Position numbers and translations under genes: made by a program
Assembly (NCBI GenBank): GCA_028684345.1
Contig: JAQUGB010000023.1
Span: 1-15,671, forward strand
DNA: 15,671 nucleotides
Origin: Tepidiphilus sp.
GTDB lineage: Bacteria; Pseudomonadota; Gammaproteobacteria; Burkholderiales; Rhodocyclaceae
Direction: 5' to 3'
The notes under the pieces: generated by a model
Seen by the model: the letters and a program-made list of their open reading frames with translations, nothing else
Told to the model about the DNA's origin: nothing
Databases searched by the model: none
Shown here: piece by piece, positions 1 through 7,413 of the stretch
Layout: each line of letters starts with the position of its first letter
Position numbering within the stretch: the stretch's first letter is position 1

Positions 1-711
1 GAGCGTCTCTACGGCAAAGGCGCGCTTGCCCGTTTGCAGCAAAGCAAAGTGGCGGTGGTGGGCGTGGGCGGGGTCGGTTCCTGGGCGGCCGAGGCGCTCG
101 TGCGCAGCGGCGTGGGGGGAGTGCGCCTCATCGACCTCGACGTGGTGGCGGAATCGAACTGCAACCGTCAGATCCATGCGCTTTCCTCGACGCTGGGGCG
201 TGCCAAGGTGGCAGCGATGGCGGAGCGCTTGGCCGACATCAATCCCCTGCTGTCGTGCGAGCCGATCGACGACTTCCTCACGCCGGAGAATTGCGCCGCG
301 CTCGCCGCCGGGATGGACGCGGTGATCGACGCCGTGGATGCGGTACGCGCGAAAGCGGCGCTGGCCGCGCAGTGCAGGGCGAAGGGGATTTTCCTCGTGA
401 TGACGGGCGCGGCCGGAGGCAAGCGCGACCCGGCGCGGATCGAGGTGGCCGATCTCACGCAGACGCTGCAAGATCCGCTGCTGGCGAAGACTCGGGCTTT
501 GCTGCGCCGGGAATACGGCTTTCCCCGTGGACGGGGGCGCTTCGGCGTACCGGCGGTGTTCTCTTCCGAGCCGATGCATCGCGATGCCCCATGCGATGCG
601 CGCGCGGGGCTTGCCTGCGCCGGCTACGGCTCGAGCGTGATGATGACGGCTGCCATGGGCTTGATCGCCGCCGAGCGCGTCGTCGCGCGCTTGGTGCAGG
701 AGGAGCGGTGA
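1..711 (+). CDS. tcdA: TcdA, tRNA threonylcarbamoyladenosine dehydratase (5' end cut by window)
   Basis: E1/ThiF-fold enzyme that uses ATP to cyclise the t6A base at position 37 of tRNAs to ct6A, in the cytoplasm. The reading frame is open from base 1, and its first residues (RLYGKGALARL) resemble the family's N-terminal start, so only a short stretch, perhaps 10-20 residues, is missing. A TTG at 34 is in frame but is unlikely to be the true start. In the visible 236 residues, the nucleotide-binding GVGGVG is at 21-26, followed by an acidic strand end (LIDLD) and the family signature NRQIHAL near 55-61. DAVDAV lies around residue 115, and a C-terminal GYGSSVMMTAAMG segment is also typical. 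The stop codon overlaps the GTG of the next gene, so the two are probably translated together. MoeB and ThiF are alternatives, but the NRQIHAL signature and C-terminus fit TcdA better. Confidence 0.88.
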   Translation, partial: ERLYGKGALARLQQSKVAVVGVGGVGSWAAEALVRSGVGGVRLIDLDVVAESNCNRQIHALSSTLGRAKVAAMAERLADINPLLSCEPIDDFLTPENCAALAAGMDAVIDAVDAVRAKAALAAQCRAKGIFLVMTGAAGGKRDPARIEVADLTQTLQDPLLAKTRALLRREYGFPRGRGRFGVPAVFSSEPMHRDAPCDARAGLACAGYGSSVMMTAAMGLIAAERVVARLVQEER

Positions 712-1091
712 GCACGGCCCCTGCGGTGATCCTCTTCGCGCACGGAGCGCGCGATCCCCGGTGGGCGGAGCCGGTGCTCGCCTTGGCGCAACGGCTGCGG
801 CAAGCCCTGCCCGGGGCGTTCGTGCAGCCGGCGTTCCTCGAATTTCTCGCGCCCAGCCTGTCCGAGGCGGTAGAGGCAGCGCTCGCGCGTGGCCATCGGC
901 ACGTGGCGCTGGTTCCGGTGTTCATTGCCGTCGGCGGCCATCTGCGCGAGGATCTTCCGCGCCTGTTGACCTCCGTGCGCTCGGCGCACCCGGACGTCTC
1001 GTTCGAGGTGCTGCCAGCCTTGGGTGAGTCCGAGAGGGTACGGGAGGCGATGGCTTCGACCGTTTTGGAATGGATCGGGGCGGGCGAATGA
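708..1091 (+). CDS. cbiX: CbiX/SirB-type sirohydrochlorin chelatase, short single-domain form
   Basis: A 127-residue protein of the class II chelatase family, which inserts cobalt, nickel or iron into sirohydrochlorin for cobalamin, F430 or siroheme synthesis. The start is GTG at 708, preceded by a strong AGGAGG at 698-703 with a 4-base gap; it overlaps the tcdA stop as GTGA. Two metal-binding histidines are visible: His12 in FAHGARDP and His78 in VFIAVGGHLRED, the usual pair for this fold. The length matches the short 'half-size' CbiX proteins, which dimerise, rather than the two-domain bacterial forms. No other tetrapyrrole gene is in the window, so the metal and end product cannot be inferred from context. 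Coupling to tcdA is probably only for expression. Confidence 0.8.
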   Translation: MSTAPAVILFAHGARDPRWAEPVLALAQRLRQALPGAFVQPAFLEFLAPSLSEAVEAALARGHRHVALVPVFIAVGGHLREDLPRLLTSVRSAHPDVSFEVLPALGESERVREAMASTVLEWIGAGE

Positions 1092-1108
1092 AACACTCGG
1101 GATCACTG

Positions 1109-1117
1109 TGGTAATAT
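1109..1117 (+). promoter_or_regulatory. Possible extended -10 promoter for surE
   Basis: In the 57-base gap between cbiX and surE there is TG-G-TAATAT, an extended -10 element matching TATAAT at four of six bases. No convincing -35 hexamer lies 16-18 bases upstream, which is tolerable for an extended -10 promoter. Transcription would begin near 1124, leaving about 25 bases before the surE ATG. The gap also contains the only AT-rich patch here. The call is tentative. Confidence 0.3.
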
Positions 1118-1148
1118 CGATGCACGAACGATAGCTCGCGAATGATCC

Positions 1149-1907
1149 ATGCGTTTCCTGCTCAGCAACGACGATGGTTATTTTTCTCCTGGCCTGGAGG
1201 TGCTTGCACACGCGCTTCGTACCTTGGGTGACGTGACGGTGGTTGCGCCGGAACGCGACCGCAGCGGGGCGAGCAATTCGCTCACGCTCGATCGTCCGCT
1301 CATCGTGCGACGGGCGCCCAATGGGTTCTATTTCGTCAATGGCACGCCGAGCGACTGCGTCCACTTGGCGGTGACCGGCATGCTCGACGTGCAGCCGGAC
1401 ATGGTCATCTCGGGCATCAACATCGGGGCGAACATGGGCGACGACACCGTTTATTCGGGTACGGTGGCGGCCGCGACCGAAGGGTATCTTCTGGGGGTGC
1501 CGTCGCTCGCAGTGTCGTTGGTGAGCAAGTCGCCACAGGATTTTTCCGCCGCGGCCTATGTCACTCGCCGCTTGGTCGAGCGGCTCATGTCCCGGCCGCT
1601 GTCGCAGCGGGCGGTGCTTCTGAACGTCAATATCCCCGACGTGCCGTTGCCCCAGTTGAAGGGGTACCGGGTCACGCGGTTGGGGCGGCGGCACAAGGCC
1701 GAGCCTGTGATCCCAGCCAAAAATCCGCGGGGAGAGACCGTTTATTGGATCGGCCCGGCGGGGAAGGCGGCCGAGGCGGGCGAGGGGACCGATTTCCATG
1801 CCGTCGCCGAAGGTTACGTGTCCATCACCCCTTTGCAAATGGACCTGACGCACTATGAGTTGCTGCCCGAGGTAGAGGGTTGGTTGCAGGAGACGGGCGC
1901 TCCATGA
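1149..1907 (+). CDS. surE: SurE, 5'/3'-nucleotidase (stationary-phase survival protein)
   Basis: A 252-residue metal-dependent phosphatase acting on nucleoside 5'- and 3'-monophosphates and short polyphosphates in the cytoplasm. The metal-binding NDDG lies at residues 7-10 of the N-terminal LLSNDDGYFSPG signature. Ser39 in APERDRSGASNS and Asn91 in SGINIGANMGDD supply the other known metal ligands. The length matches the family (about 250). There is no clear Shine-Dalgarno sequence before the ATG, but it is the only in-frame start compatible with the conserved N-terminus. The stop overlaps the pcm ATG as ATGA, and the order surE-pcm-nlpD-rpoS is the classical proteobacterial stationary-phase cluster. 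Confidence 0.97.
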   Translation: MRFLLSNDDGYFSPGLEVLAHALRTLGDVTVVAPERDRSGASNSLTLDRPLIVRRAPNGFYFVNGTPSDCVHLAVTGMLDVQPDMVISGINIGANMGDDTVYSGTVAAATEGYLLGVPSLAVSLVSKSPQDFSAAAYVTRRLVERLMSRPLSQRAVLLNVNIPDVPLPQLKGYRVTRLGRRHKAEPVIPAKNPRGETVYWIGPAGKAAEAGEGTDFHAVAEGYVSITPLQMDLTHYELLPEVEGWLQETGAP

Positions 1908-2560
1908 ACCATGCTGCAGTACGCTTCGATACCATTTCTTCGCGTGCGCTCGATCGTTTGCTCGACAAGTTGCGTCACGAAGGTATTCGCGATGAACGGG
2001 TGCTCGAAGCGATGCAGCGTGTCCCGCGCCACCATTTCGTCGAGGAAGGGCTGCAGCTTCGGGCCTATGACGACATCGCCCTGCCGATCGGGTTTCAGCA
2101 GACGATTTCCCAGCCCTATGTGGTGGCGCGGATGCTGGAATTGCTGCTCGCCGGCCGCGAGCCGGGGCGTACGCTGGAAGTGGGTGTGGGTTGTGGGTAT
2201 CAAACGGCCTTGCTGGCGCAACTCGCGCCGGAGGTCTACGGTATCGAGCGCATCCGGGCGCTCTTCGATCTGGCGCGAGAGAATCTTCGGCCATTTCGTT
2301 TTGCGCACGTTCGCCTGAAACACGGCGATGGTATGTTGGGGCTGCCCGAGGTGGCGCCGTTCGATTCGATCATCGTCGCTGCGGCGGCGCCCGTCGTTCC
2401 GCCCGCGCTCGTGGAGCAGCTCTCTCTGGGCGGACGGCTGGTGATTCCGGTGGGCGATGCGGTCCAATCGTTGCGGGTCGTCGACCGAACTTCTTCTGGC
2501 ATCGTGCTCTCAGAGCACGAACCGGTACGTTTCGTGCCCCTCCTGGGGGGAGTGGGCTAA
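1904..2560 (+). CDS. pcm: Pcm, protein-L-isoaspartate O-methyltransferase
   Basis: A 218-residue SAM-dependent enzyme that methylates isoaspartyl residues in aged proteins and so starts their repair. The ATG at 1904 overlaps the surE stop by four bases, with CAGGAGA at 1887-1893 inside surE as its ribosome site. The substrate-side block (PRHHFVEEGLQLRAYDD, residues 41-57, then the ALPIGFQQTISQP stretch) is well conserved. Motif I is LEVGVGCGYQT at residues 91-101; the usual GTGSGYQT reads GVGCGYQT here, with the glycine core intact. VYGIER follows as the acidic ribose-binding strand. It is cytoplasmic and, from the coupling, made together with SurE. The length is normal for the bacterial family. 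Confidence 0.96.
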   Translation: MNHAAVRFDTISSRALDRLLDKLRHEGIRDERVLEAMQRVPRHHFVEEGLQLRAYDDIALPIGFQQTISQPYVVARMLELLLAGREPGRTLEVGVGCGYQTALLAQLAPEVYGIERIRALFDLARENLRPFRFAHVRLKHGDGMLGLPEVAPFDSIIVAAAAPVVPPALVEQLSLGGRLVIPVGDAVQSLRVVDRTSSGIVLSEHEPVRFVPLLGGVG

Positions 2561-2566
2561 ATGCTT

Positions 2567-2574
2567 GGAAGGAG
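2567..2574 (+). promoter_or_regulatory. Shine-Dalgarno site that sets the nlpD start
   Basis: GGAAGGAG lies 7 bases before the ATG at 2582. An in-frame ATG at 2561, directly after the pcm stop, would sit upstream of this site and add seven residues to the signal peptide. The spacing favours 2582. Confidence 0.7.
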
Positions 2575-2581
2575 CCTTGAG

Positions 2582-3439
2582 ATGACGAAAGGGTGGGGTC
2601 GCCGAGTGGCCTTCCTCGTGGGTTGGGCAGGGGTTTTGGCGGGTTGTTCGAGCGCGGTCAAAGCGCCGGTGGCCGATCGATCGACGGGCGCTCCAATGGC
2701 TGCGTCAGCGACGGCAACGCAAGCGACACCCGCAGCCCCTGGCCCGGTCCATCACGTCGTTCAACCCGGTGAGACGTTGCGCGGCATCGCGAGGCAATAC
2801 GGGGTCTCGGTCGATGAGCTGGTGACGCTCAACCAGCTCTCGGATCCGAACCACATCGTCGTTGGACAGACCCTCAGAGTTCGCGAAGGTCCGTCTTCGT
2901 CGCCGGCCGAGGCGAGTGGAGTGCAAGTGGTTCCGGTGCCGCTCGATGGTGCGCCTCAGGCGGTGAGCGCTGCGCCGGTGGTGACGTCGCCCAAGGGCGG
3001 GCGAACCGGTGCAGAGGCAACGTCCGCGCCCGTCGCCCCGAAGGCCGAAGACAAGGCGCCGGCGGCAGGCGAGGGCTGGCAATGGCCGGCAGACGGGCCG
3101 CTTCTTACCCGTTTCAACGGCACGAGCGTCAAGGGCATCGACATCGGCGGCAAGACGGGTGATCCGGTGCGCGCAGCGCTCGATGGTACGGTCTCTTACA
3201 CCGGCGAGGGGATCGAGGGCTATGGACTCATCGTGATCATCCAGCATCCCAACGACTACGTCTCGGTGTATGCCCACAACAGCAAAGTCCTCGTCAAGGA
3301 GGGCCAGCAGGTCAAGCGTGGTGAGGTGATCGCGGCCATCGGCCAGACCGGGAAGGACGTGAAGCAGCCGAAACTGCATTTCCAGATCCGCAAGGCCGGT
3401 CAAGCGGTCGACCCGCTCAGACTCTTACCGTCACGCTGA
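2582..3439 (+). CDS. nlpD: NlpD-like lipoprotein, LysM plus degenerate M23/LytM domain
   Basis: A 285-residue outer-membrane lipoprotein expected to activate peptidoglycan amidases at the division septum. Start 2582 is chosen for its ribosome site. A lipoprotein signal ends in LAGC with Cys22 as the lipidated residue. A Pro/Ala/Thr-rich linker follows, then a LysM domain at about 57-100, a second low-complexity linker, and a C-terminal LytM/M23 domain from about 175 to the end. That domain appears catalytically dead: the first zinc-ligand motif reads KGIDI instead of HxGxD, and the HLH pair reads KLH, although the YAH histidine remains. This is the pattern of E. coli NlpD. The gene ends 13 bases before rpoS; in E. 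coli the main rpoS promoter lies inside nlpD, but I could not identify it here. Confidence 0.93.
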   Translation: MTKGWGRRVAFLVGWAGVLAGCSSAVKAPVADRSTGAPMAASATATQATPAAPGPVHHVVQPGETLRGIARQYGVSVDELVTLNQLSDPNHIVVGQTLRVREGPSSSPAEASGVQVVPVPLDGAPQAVSAAPVVTSPKGGRTGAEATSAPVAPKAEDKAPAAGEGWQWPADGPLLTRFNGTSVKGIDIGGKTGDPVRAALDGTVSYTGEGIEGYGLIVIIQHPNDYVSVYAHNSKVLVKEGQQVKRGEVIAAIGQTGKDVKQPKLHFQIRKAGQAVDPLRLLPSR

Positions 3440-3452
3440 GGAGGCGCCCGTC

Positions 3453-4424
3453 ATGGAGGAGGAGGACGTCATCGGCATCCAGGACATCCATCCCGACGGG
3501 GATGTGGCCTGGTGGCGCGACCCGGACGCAGGGGGCGAGGAAGTTCCTCCCGAGATTTTGGCGTTCGACGAAGACAAGGTCGTCGATGACGAGCTCTTTT
3601 CCGATGTCACGCAACGCTATCTCAACGAGATCGGCACCTACCCCTTGCTCACGCCCGAAGAGGAGCGGCGGTTGGCGCAGCTCGCCAAGGAGGGGGACGA
3701 GGCGGCGCGCCGGACGATGATCGAACGCAACCTGCGCCTGGTGGTGAGCATCGCCAAGCATTACCAACACCGCGGGCTTCCCTTTCTCGATCTCATCGAG
3801 GAAGGAAACTTGGGCTTGATCCACGCGTTGGAGAAATTCGATCCTTCTCGAGGGTTTCGCTTTTCCACTTATGCCACGTGGTGGATACGGCAGAACATCG
3901 AGCGCGCGATCATGAACCAGGGGCGCACGATCCGCTTGCCGATCCACGTGATGAAGCGCATCAACCGGCTCTATCACGCGCGACGTGCGCAGGCCGTGGA
4001 GCAGGGCAGCGAGACGCCCCAGTCCTTGGCCGAACGGCTCGGCCGTCCGGTGGAAGAGGTGCACGAGCTGCTCGCTTTGCTGGAGCCGACGACGTCGCTC
4101 GACGCGCAGATCGACCGCGATGCGGCAAAATCCCTCGTCGAGCTGGTGGCCGACGAATCGAGCACGACGCCCGAAGAGCAGATCTACGACGCCGAACTCG
4201 AAGCGCTGGTCCAGCGTTGGCTCGACGCCTTGCCGTCCAAACACCGTTTCGTCATCATCCATCGCTACGGATTGCGCGGGATCCTGCCGTGCACGCTCGA
4301 AGAGCTGGCCGATCAGATGGGACTGACGCGCGAACGGGTGCGTCAGATCCAGATCGAATCGTTGCGTCGCCTGCGTCGCATGGCGCGCGAGTCGGGCCTC
4401 GACGGTCAGACGCTCTTTTCCTGA
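3453..4424 (+). CDS. rpoS: RpoS, stationary-phase/general stress sigma factor
   Basis: A 323-residue sigma-70 family protein that directs RNA polymerase to stationary-phase and stress promoters. GAGGAGG at 3438-3444, overlapping the nlpD stop, lies 8 bases before the ATG. After an acidic N-terminus (1-50) comes sigma region 2 (about 52-160), with the RpoD/RpoS-type core-binding and -10-binding blocks DLIEEGNLGLI and FSTYATWWIRQ. Sigma 3 spans about 163-240; Lys168 in the IHVMK segment aligns with E. coli RpoS Lys173, which contacts RssB and the extended -10. Sigma 4 spans about 250-312, with the helix-turn-helix GLTRERVRQIQIESLRRLRR. The lack of a long region 1.1 and the position after nlpD distinguish it from RpoD. 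Its last 19 bases overlap the end of the convergent tgpA-like gene. Confidence 0.96.
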   Translation: MEEEDVIGIQDIHPDGDVAWWRDPDAGGEEVPPEILAFDEDKVVDDELFSDVTQRYLNEIGTYPLLTPEEERRLAQLAKEGDEAARRTMIERNLRLVVSIAKHYQHRGLPFLDLIEEGNLGLIHALEKFDPSRGFRFSTYATWWIRQNIERAIMNQGRTIRLPIHVMKRINRLYHARRAQAVEQGSETPQSLAERLGRPVEEVHELLALLEPTTSLDAQIDRDAAKSLVELVADESSTTPEEQIYDAELEALVQRWLDALPSKHRFVIIHRYGLRGILPCTLEELADQMGLTRERVRQIQIESLRRLRRMARESGLDGQTLFS

Positions 4425-6433
4425 CGCAGGCGCCGGCGTAGCTGGCGCAGGGCCTGGCGCATCGCCGCGGCCGCTGCGTCCGCCGTCGGATCGCCGCCGT
4501 AGCGGGCTTGGAGATAGGGGCGAAACAGCGCCTCGATTTCCCCGCTTGCTTGGGGGAACCGCCGCATCACTCTCTGGCCGTAGTCGAGCGGACCTTCCGA
4601 TGGCGCGCGCGCCAGGCCGCGGCGCGCCATCAGGCGACAGAAGCGGTGCCACTGCCGCTCCAGGGGGTCGCGCGATGTCGGTGGCCGTTGCAGCCACCAA
4701 GCGAGCAGGGCCGCGAGCGTGAGCGCGATTCCCGTGGCGGCGAGCGCCCAGCCCAGGGCGCGATCCGGCCTCCAGCCCAGGTTCTGCCACAGTCGCCGCT
4801 GGCGTTCGGCGTCGAACCCCGCCACCCACACGTTCCAGCCGTATTCCCAGGCTTCGAGCTGGGCGCGCAGGCGCCAGGCCCAGCGCCACTCAGGGCGCAG
4901 CAACAGGGGCAAGCCCTCGCGTTCGCCGAGTACTTCTCCCAGTGGACGTTCGGCGCGCTCGGGCTGGGCGAAGGTGGTGGGATCGACGCGAACCCAGCCC
5001 CTCCGGGCGAGCCAAACTTCCACCCACGAGTGGGCATCCGCCTGGCGGATGACCCAGGTGCCGTTGGCCGGATTGCGTTCCCCTCCGAGGTAGCCGAGCA
5101 CGATGCGGGCGGGAATTCCCGCGGCTCGAGCCATCACGGCAAACGCATCGGCAAAGTGCTCGCAGAATCCGGCGCGGGTGTCGAAGAGTACCTGGTCGGC
5201 GCTGTCGCGCTCCATGGGCGGAGGGGTCAGGGTATAGCGCAGTTGCCGCTTGCGGAAGAAGTCGGCGATGGCTTCCAGCCGGGCTTCGGGTTGGAGGTGC
5301 TCGCGGGCGATGGCTTCGCCCGCCTCGCGGGTGCGGGGATTCGCCTGCGGCGGCAGGAAGGTCAAGGCGCGGATCGCGGTCGGCGTCAAGGTCTCGGGCA
5401 ACGGCTCGGCCGAGCGCGCCTCGCCCGTGAAGAGCGTGCGCTGCAGCAGCGGCCGGCGGGCGCGCCAGGATCCGGTCGAAGTGCGCTCTACTTCCACCGC
5501 GCCGCTCAGGGCGTGGGTACGCTCCAGGGTAAATATCCATGGCAGGTCGGACGGCTCCTGCAGGCTGCGGTAGCGTACCTGGGCCGGCCTCTGCGTGGCG
5601 TCGAGCGCCGGGTTCGGCATGCGCCAGGGGGAGGGTTTCCAGCTGCGACCGTCATAGACTTCGAGCACTGGGCCGCGCCAGTAGCGGGCGGCAGGCAGTT
5701 CTCCCTCGAGGACTTCGATGACGAAGGCGATCTCGTCGGAGCGGGCAAGGCTCGCGATGCTGCCGGCTTCCAGCGTCTCGGACATCCCGGTGCGACCGGC
5801 ACGAGCGTCGGCGGGCAGTCCCCACAGCGGCCCGGGGACGCGCGGCACCAGCACGAACAGAAGCAGGGCGAGCGGGAGCGCCCAGAGCATCGCACGGCCG
5901 GCGTCCCGATCCGCCAGAGCGAGAGGGGCCGGAAGGATGGGGGAAACCGTCAGTCGGGCGCAGGCGAGCAGGACGAGACCCGCCCCGCTGAATGCCACCA
6001 GCGCGTGCAGCGGTGTTTGCCCGCGCAAAAATACGGCCGTGAGCAGAAAGAGAGTGAGCACGGCGACGGTACGTTCGTCTCGCTCGGTGCGCGCCTCGAG
6101 CCACTTGAGCCACACCAGCAAGGCGACGAGGGCGACTCCGGGCTCTTGGCCGAACCAGTAGCCATATTGCCAACGCACGACGAGTGCGCAGGCCACACCC
6201 GTCAGCCACAGACGCCAACCGCCGAGTGCTCCCATCTCTCGGCGCCGGCGCAGGAACCAGACGAAGGCAAGCAGGGCGACTCCGGCTTGGATGCCGAGAG
6301 GAAATTCGGCGAATTGGCTCCCCAAGGCGAGCACGAGCGCCAGCGCGAGCGGTGCAGCGGCGGTACCGGCAAGGCGGCCTGTGAGCCGGTTCAGTCCGCG
6401 CAACAGTCGGGCGATCGGGGCGGACTCGCTCAT
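4406..6433 (-). CDS. tgpA: TgpA-like membrane transglutaminase (DUF3488, transglutaminase core, DUF4129)
   Basis: A 675-residue inner-membrane protein. The N-terminal part (about 25-200) carries several hydrophobic segments of the DUF3488 type. A large, probably periplasmic region follows, with a transglutaminase-like core around 385-490. The catalytic triad is visible: Cys424 in GFCEHFADAF, His468 in DAHSWVEVW and Asp484 in RVDPTT. A last membrane segment at about 561-581 precedes a cytoplasmic DUF4129-like tail (LERQWHRFCRLMARRG). The substrate is unknown; the Pseudomonas aeruginosa relative TgpA is known as an essential periplasmic transglutaminase. The start ATG overlaps the stop of the DUF58 gene by four bases, so the two are coupled. 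The 3' end overlaps rpoS by 19 bases. Family membership is certain; the symbol is by similarity. Confidence 0.9.
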   Translation of the reverse strand: MSESAPIARLLRGLNRLTGRLAGTAAAPLALALVLALGSQFAEFPLGIQAGVALLAFVWFLRRRREMGALGGWRLWLTGVACALVVRWQYGYWFGQEPGVALVALLVWLKWLEARTERDERTVAVLTLFLLTAVFLRGQTPLHALVAFSGAGLVLLACARLTVSPILPAPLALADRDAGRAMLWALPLALLLFVLVPRVPGPLWGLPADARAGRTGMSETLEAGSIASLARSDEIAFVIEVLEGELPAARYWRGPVLEVYDGRSWKPSPWRMPNPALDATQRPAQVRYRSLQEPSDLPWIFTLERTHALSGAVEVERTSTGSWRARRPLLQRTLFTGEARSAEPLPETLTPTAIRALTFLPPQANPRTREAGEAIAREHLQPEARLEAIADFFRKRQLRYTLTPPPMERDSADQVLFDTRAGFCEHFADAFAVMARAAGIPARIVLGYLGGERNPANGTWVIRQADAHSWVEVWLARRGWVRVDPTTFAQPERAERPLGEVLGEREGLPLLLRPEWRWAWRLRAQLEAWEYGWNVWVAGFDAERQRRLWQNLGWRPDRALGWALAATGIALTLAALLAWWLQRPPTSRDPLERQWHRFCRLMARRGLARAPSEGPLDYGQRVMRRFPQASGEIEALFRPYLQARYGGDPTADAAAAAMRQALRQLRRRLRQEKSV
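4430..4448 (+). other. Inverted repeat just after the rpoS stop
   Basis: GCGCCGGC at 4430-4437 and GCTGGCGC at 4441-4448 can pair over 8 positions (one G-T) around a 3-base loop, starting 6 bases after the rpoS stop. No T-run follows on either strand, so it is not a standard intrinsic terminator. It could stabilise or end the rpoS mRNA with Rho. It lies inside the tgpA-like coding region in an Arg/Gln-rich C-terminus, so codon use alone may explain it. Confidence 0.3.
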
Positions 6434-7413
6434 GAGGTTTCCGATGGAAAAAGTGCCAGACGGCGGAGCACGGCGTGAAGATGGGATTCGCCCCGGTTGG
6501 GGGGTACGATGATGCCTGGTAATTCCACGCCGAAAGCCAGTCCTTGGCGATGGGCGGCGAGCACCCAGGCGCACAGACGTGAGAGGCGCGATTCCGTCTC
6601 GCCTGCGCTGAGCGTGTCGCTCCAGCGCAGCAACACGGAGCCACTGGCGGGGGATTCTCTGCGGGCCAGCATGCGTGGACCGCCGCGGGCGACGATCTTC
6701 CACACGATCCGCTGCAACGGCTCGCCCATCCTCCAGGGTCGAAGCTCGTCGAAGTCTTCTTCCCCGGAGCGAAGGCGTCGAGCGTGTGCGCGCGCTCCGT
6801 CGGTCGTGGCCGCAGCGACGCTCCACGGTGGAGCCTCGGGCTCGGGCCGGGGATAGACCCAGGCGGTGACCGTAGGCCAGAGCACCGTCCAGGCGCGGAA
6901 CCAGCCGAAAGGGTGACGCGTGGCGACGGTCAGCCGCCCGAGGCGGTGCAGGCCGCGCTGCCCGGCTTCCTGCTCGAGAAAAACCCGTACGGATCCCGCG
7001 GTAGGCGTGAGCACGGCGAAGGCGTGCGCATCGGGTGCACTGAGCGCCAAAGGACGCAAACGCGCCGTGTGGGCGCGTAGCGTCACCGGCCAGCGCACGT
7101 GTTCGCCGGCGAAAACGGCTTCGGGTTCGCTCACCTCGATCGTCACGCCACGCAGCGTGGCGGCGGTGGAAGGAATCGCCACGACCGCGACGGCCGCAAG
7201 CCAGAAGACGAGGGCGTGACCCAGAGAAAGGAGGTAGTTGATGGAGAGCACCCAGAGCACGGCCAGCGCCAGGGCGAATCCCACCCCGGCCGCGGTAGGG
7301 AGGATGTAGAGGGTGCGGTGGGTGACGGTGAGCGTGCCGTCGGGCGCGGGAGCGCGGCGGCGCTGCCAGCGCTCCAGCCAGCTCCGCCAGATCGAGACGG
7401 CACGCAGGCTCAT
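6430..7413 (-). CDS. DUF58 domain membrane protein
   Basis: A 327-residue protein with two hydrophobic segments near the N-terminus (about 35-57 and 62-84). A soluble part follows, carrying the DUF58 signature at about 216-245: acidic GEEDFDELRPWRMGE, then IVWKIVARGG. DUF58 proteins typically sit beside MoxR ATPases and often contain a von Willebrand A-like fold; they are thought to be their membrane partners, but no reaction is established. This one is shorter than many DUF58 proteins (about 400) yet keeps the core motif. Start and stop overlap both neighbours by four bases (ATGA), and no good ribosome site precedes the ATG, so it depends on translation of the upstream moxR gene. I cannot assign a function beyond the family. 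Confidence 0.88.
   Translation of the reverse strand: MSLRAVSIWRSWLERWQRRRAPAPDGTLTVTHRTLYILPTAAGVGFALALAVLWVLSINYLLSLGHALVFWLAAVAVVAIPSTAATLRGVTIEVSEPEAVFAGEHVRWPVTLRAHTARLRPLALSAPDAHAFAVLTPTAGSVRVFLEQEAGQRGLHRLGRLTVATRHPFGWFRAWTVLWPTVTAWVYPRPEPEAPPWSVAAATTDGARAHARRLRSGEEDFDELRPWRMGEPLQRIVWKIVARGGPRMLARRESPASGSVLLRWSDTLSAGETESRLSRLCAWVLAAHRQGLAFGVELPGIIVPPNRGESHLHAVLRRLALFPSETS

Noticed and set aside
1088..1114. A tiny 8-codon ORF (MKHSGSLW) overlapping the cbiX stop, considered as a leader peptide before surE
   Set aside because: It has no clear ribosome site, no attenuator-like hairpin follows it, and an ORF this short is expected by chance.
624..2294. A 556-codon - strand open frame across cbiX, surE and pcm
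   Set aside because: It is antisense to three conserved genes, and its product shows no domain or sensible composition.
4508..6478. A 656-codon open frame on the + strand opposite the tgpA-like gene
   Set aside because: The - strand frame carries the transglutaminase triad and membrane segments; the + strand product is low-complexity Gly/Arg/Gln sequence without recognisable motifs.
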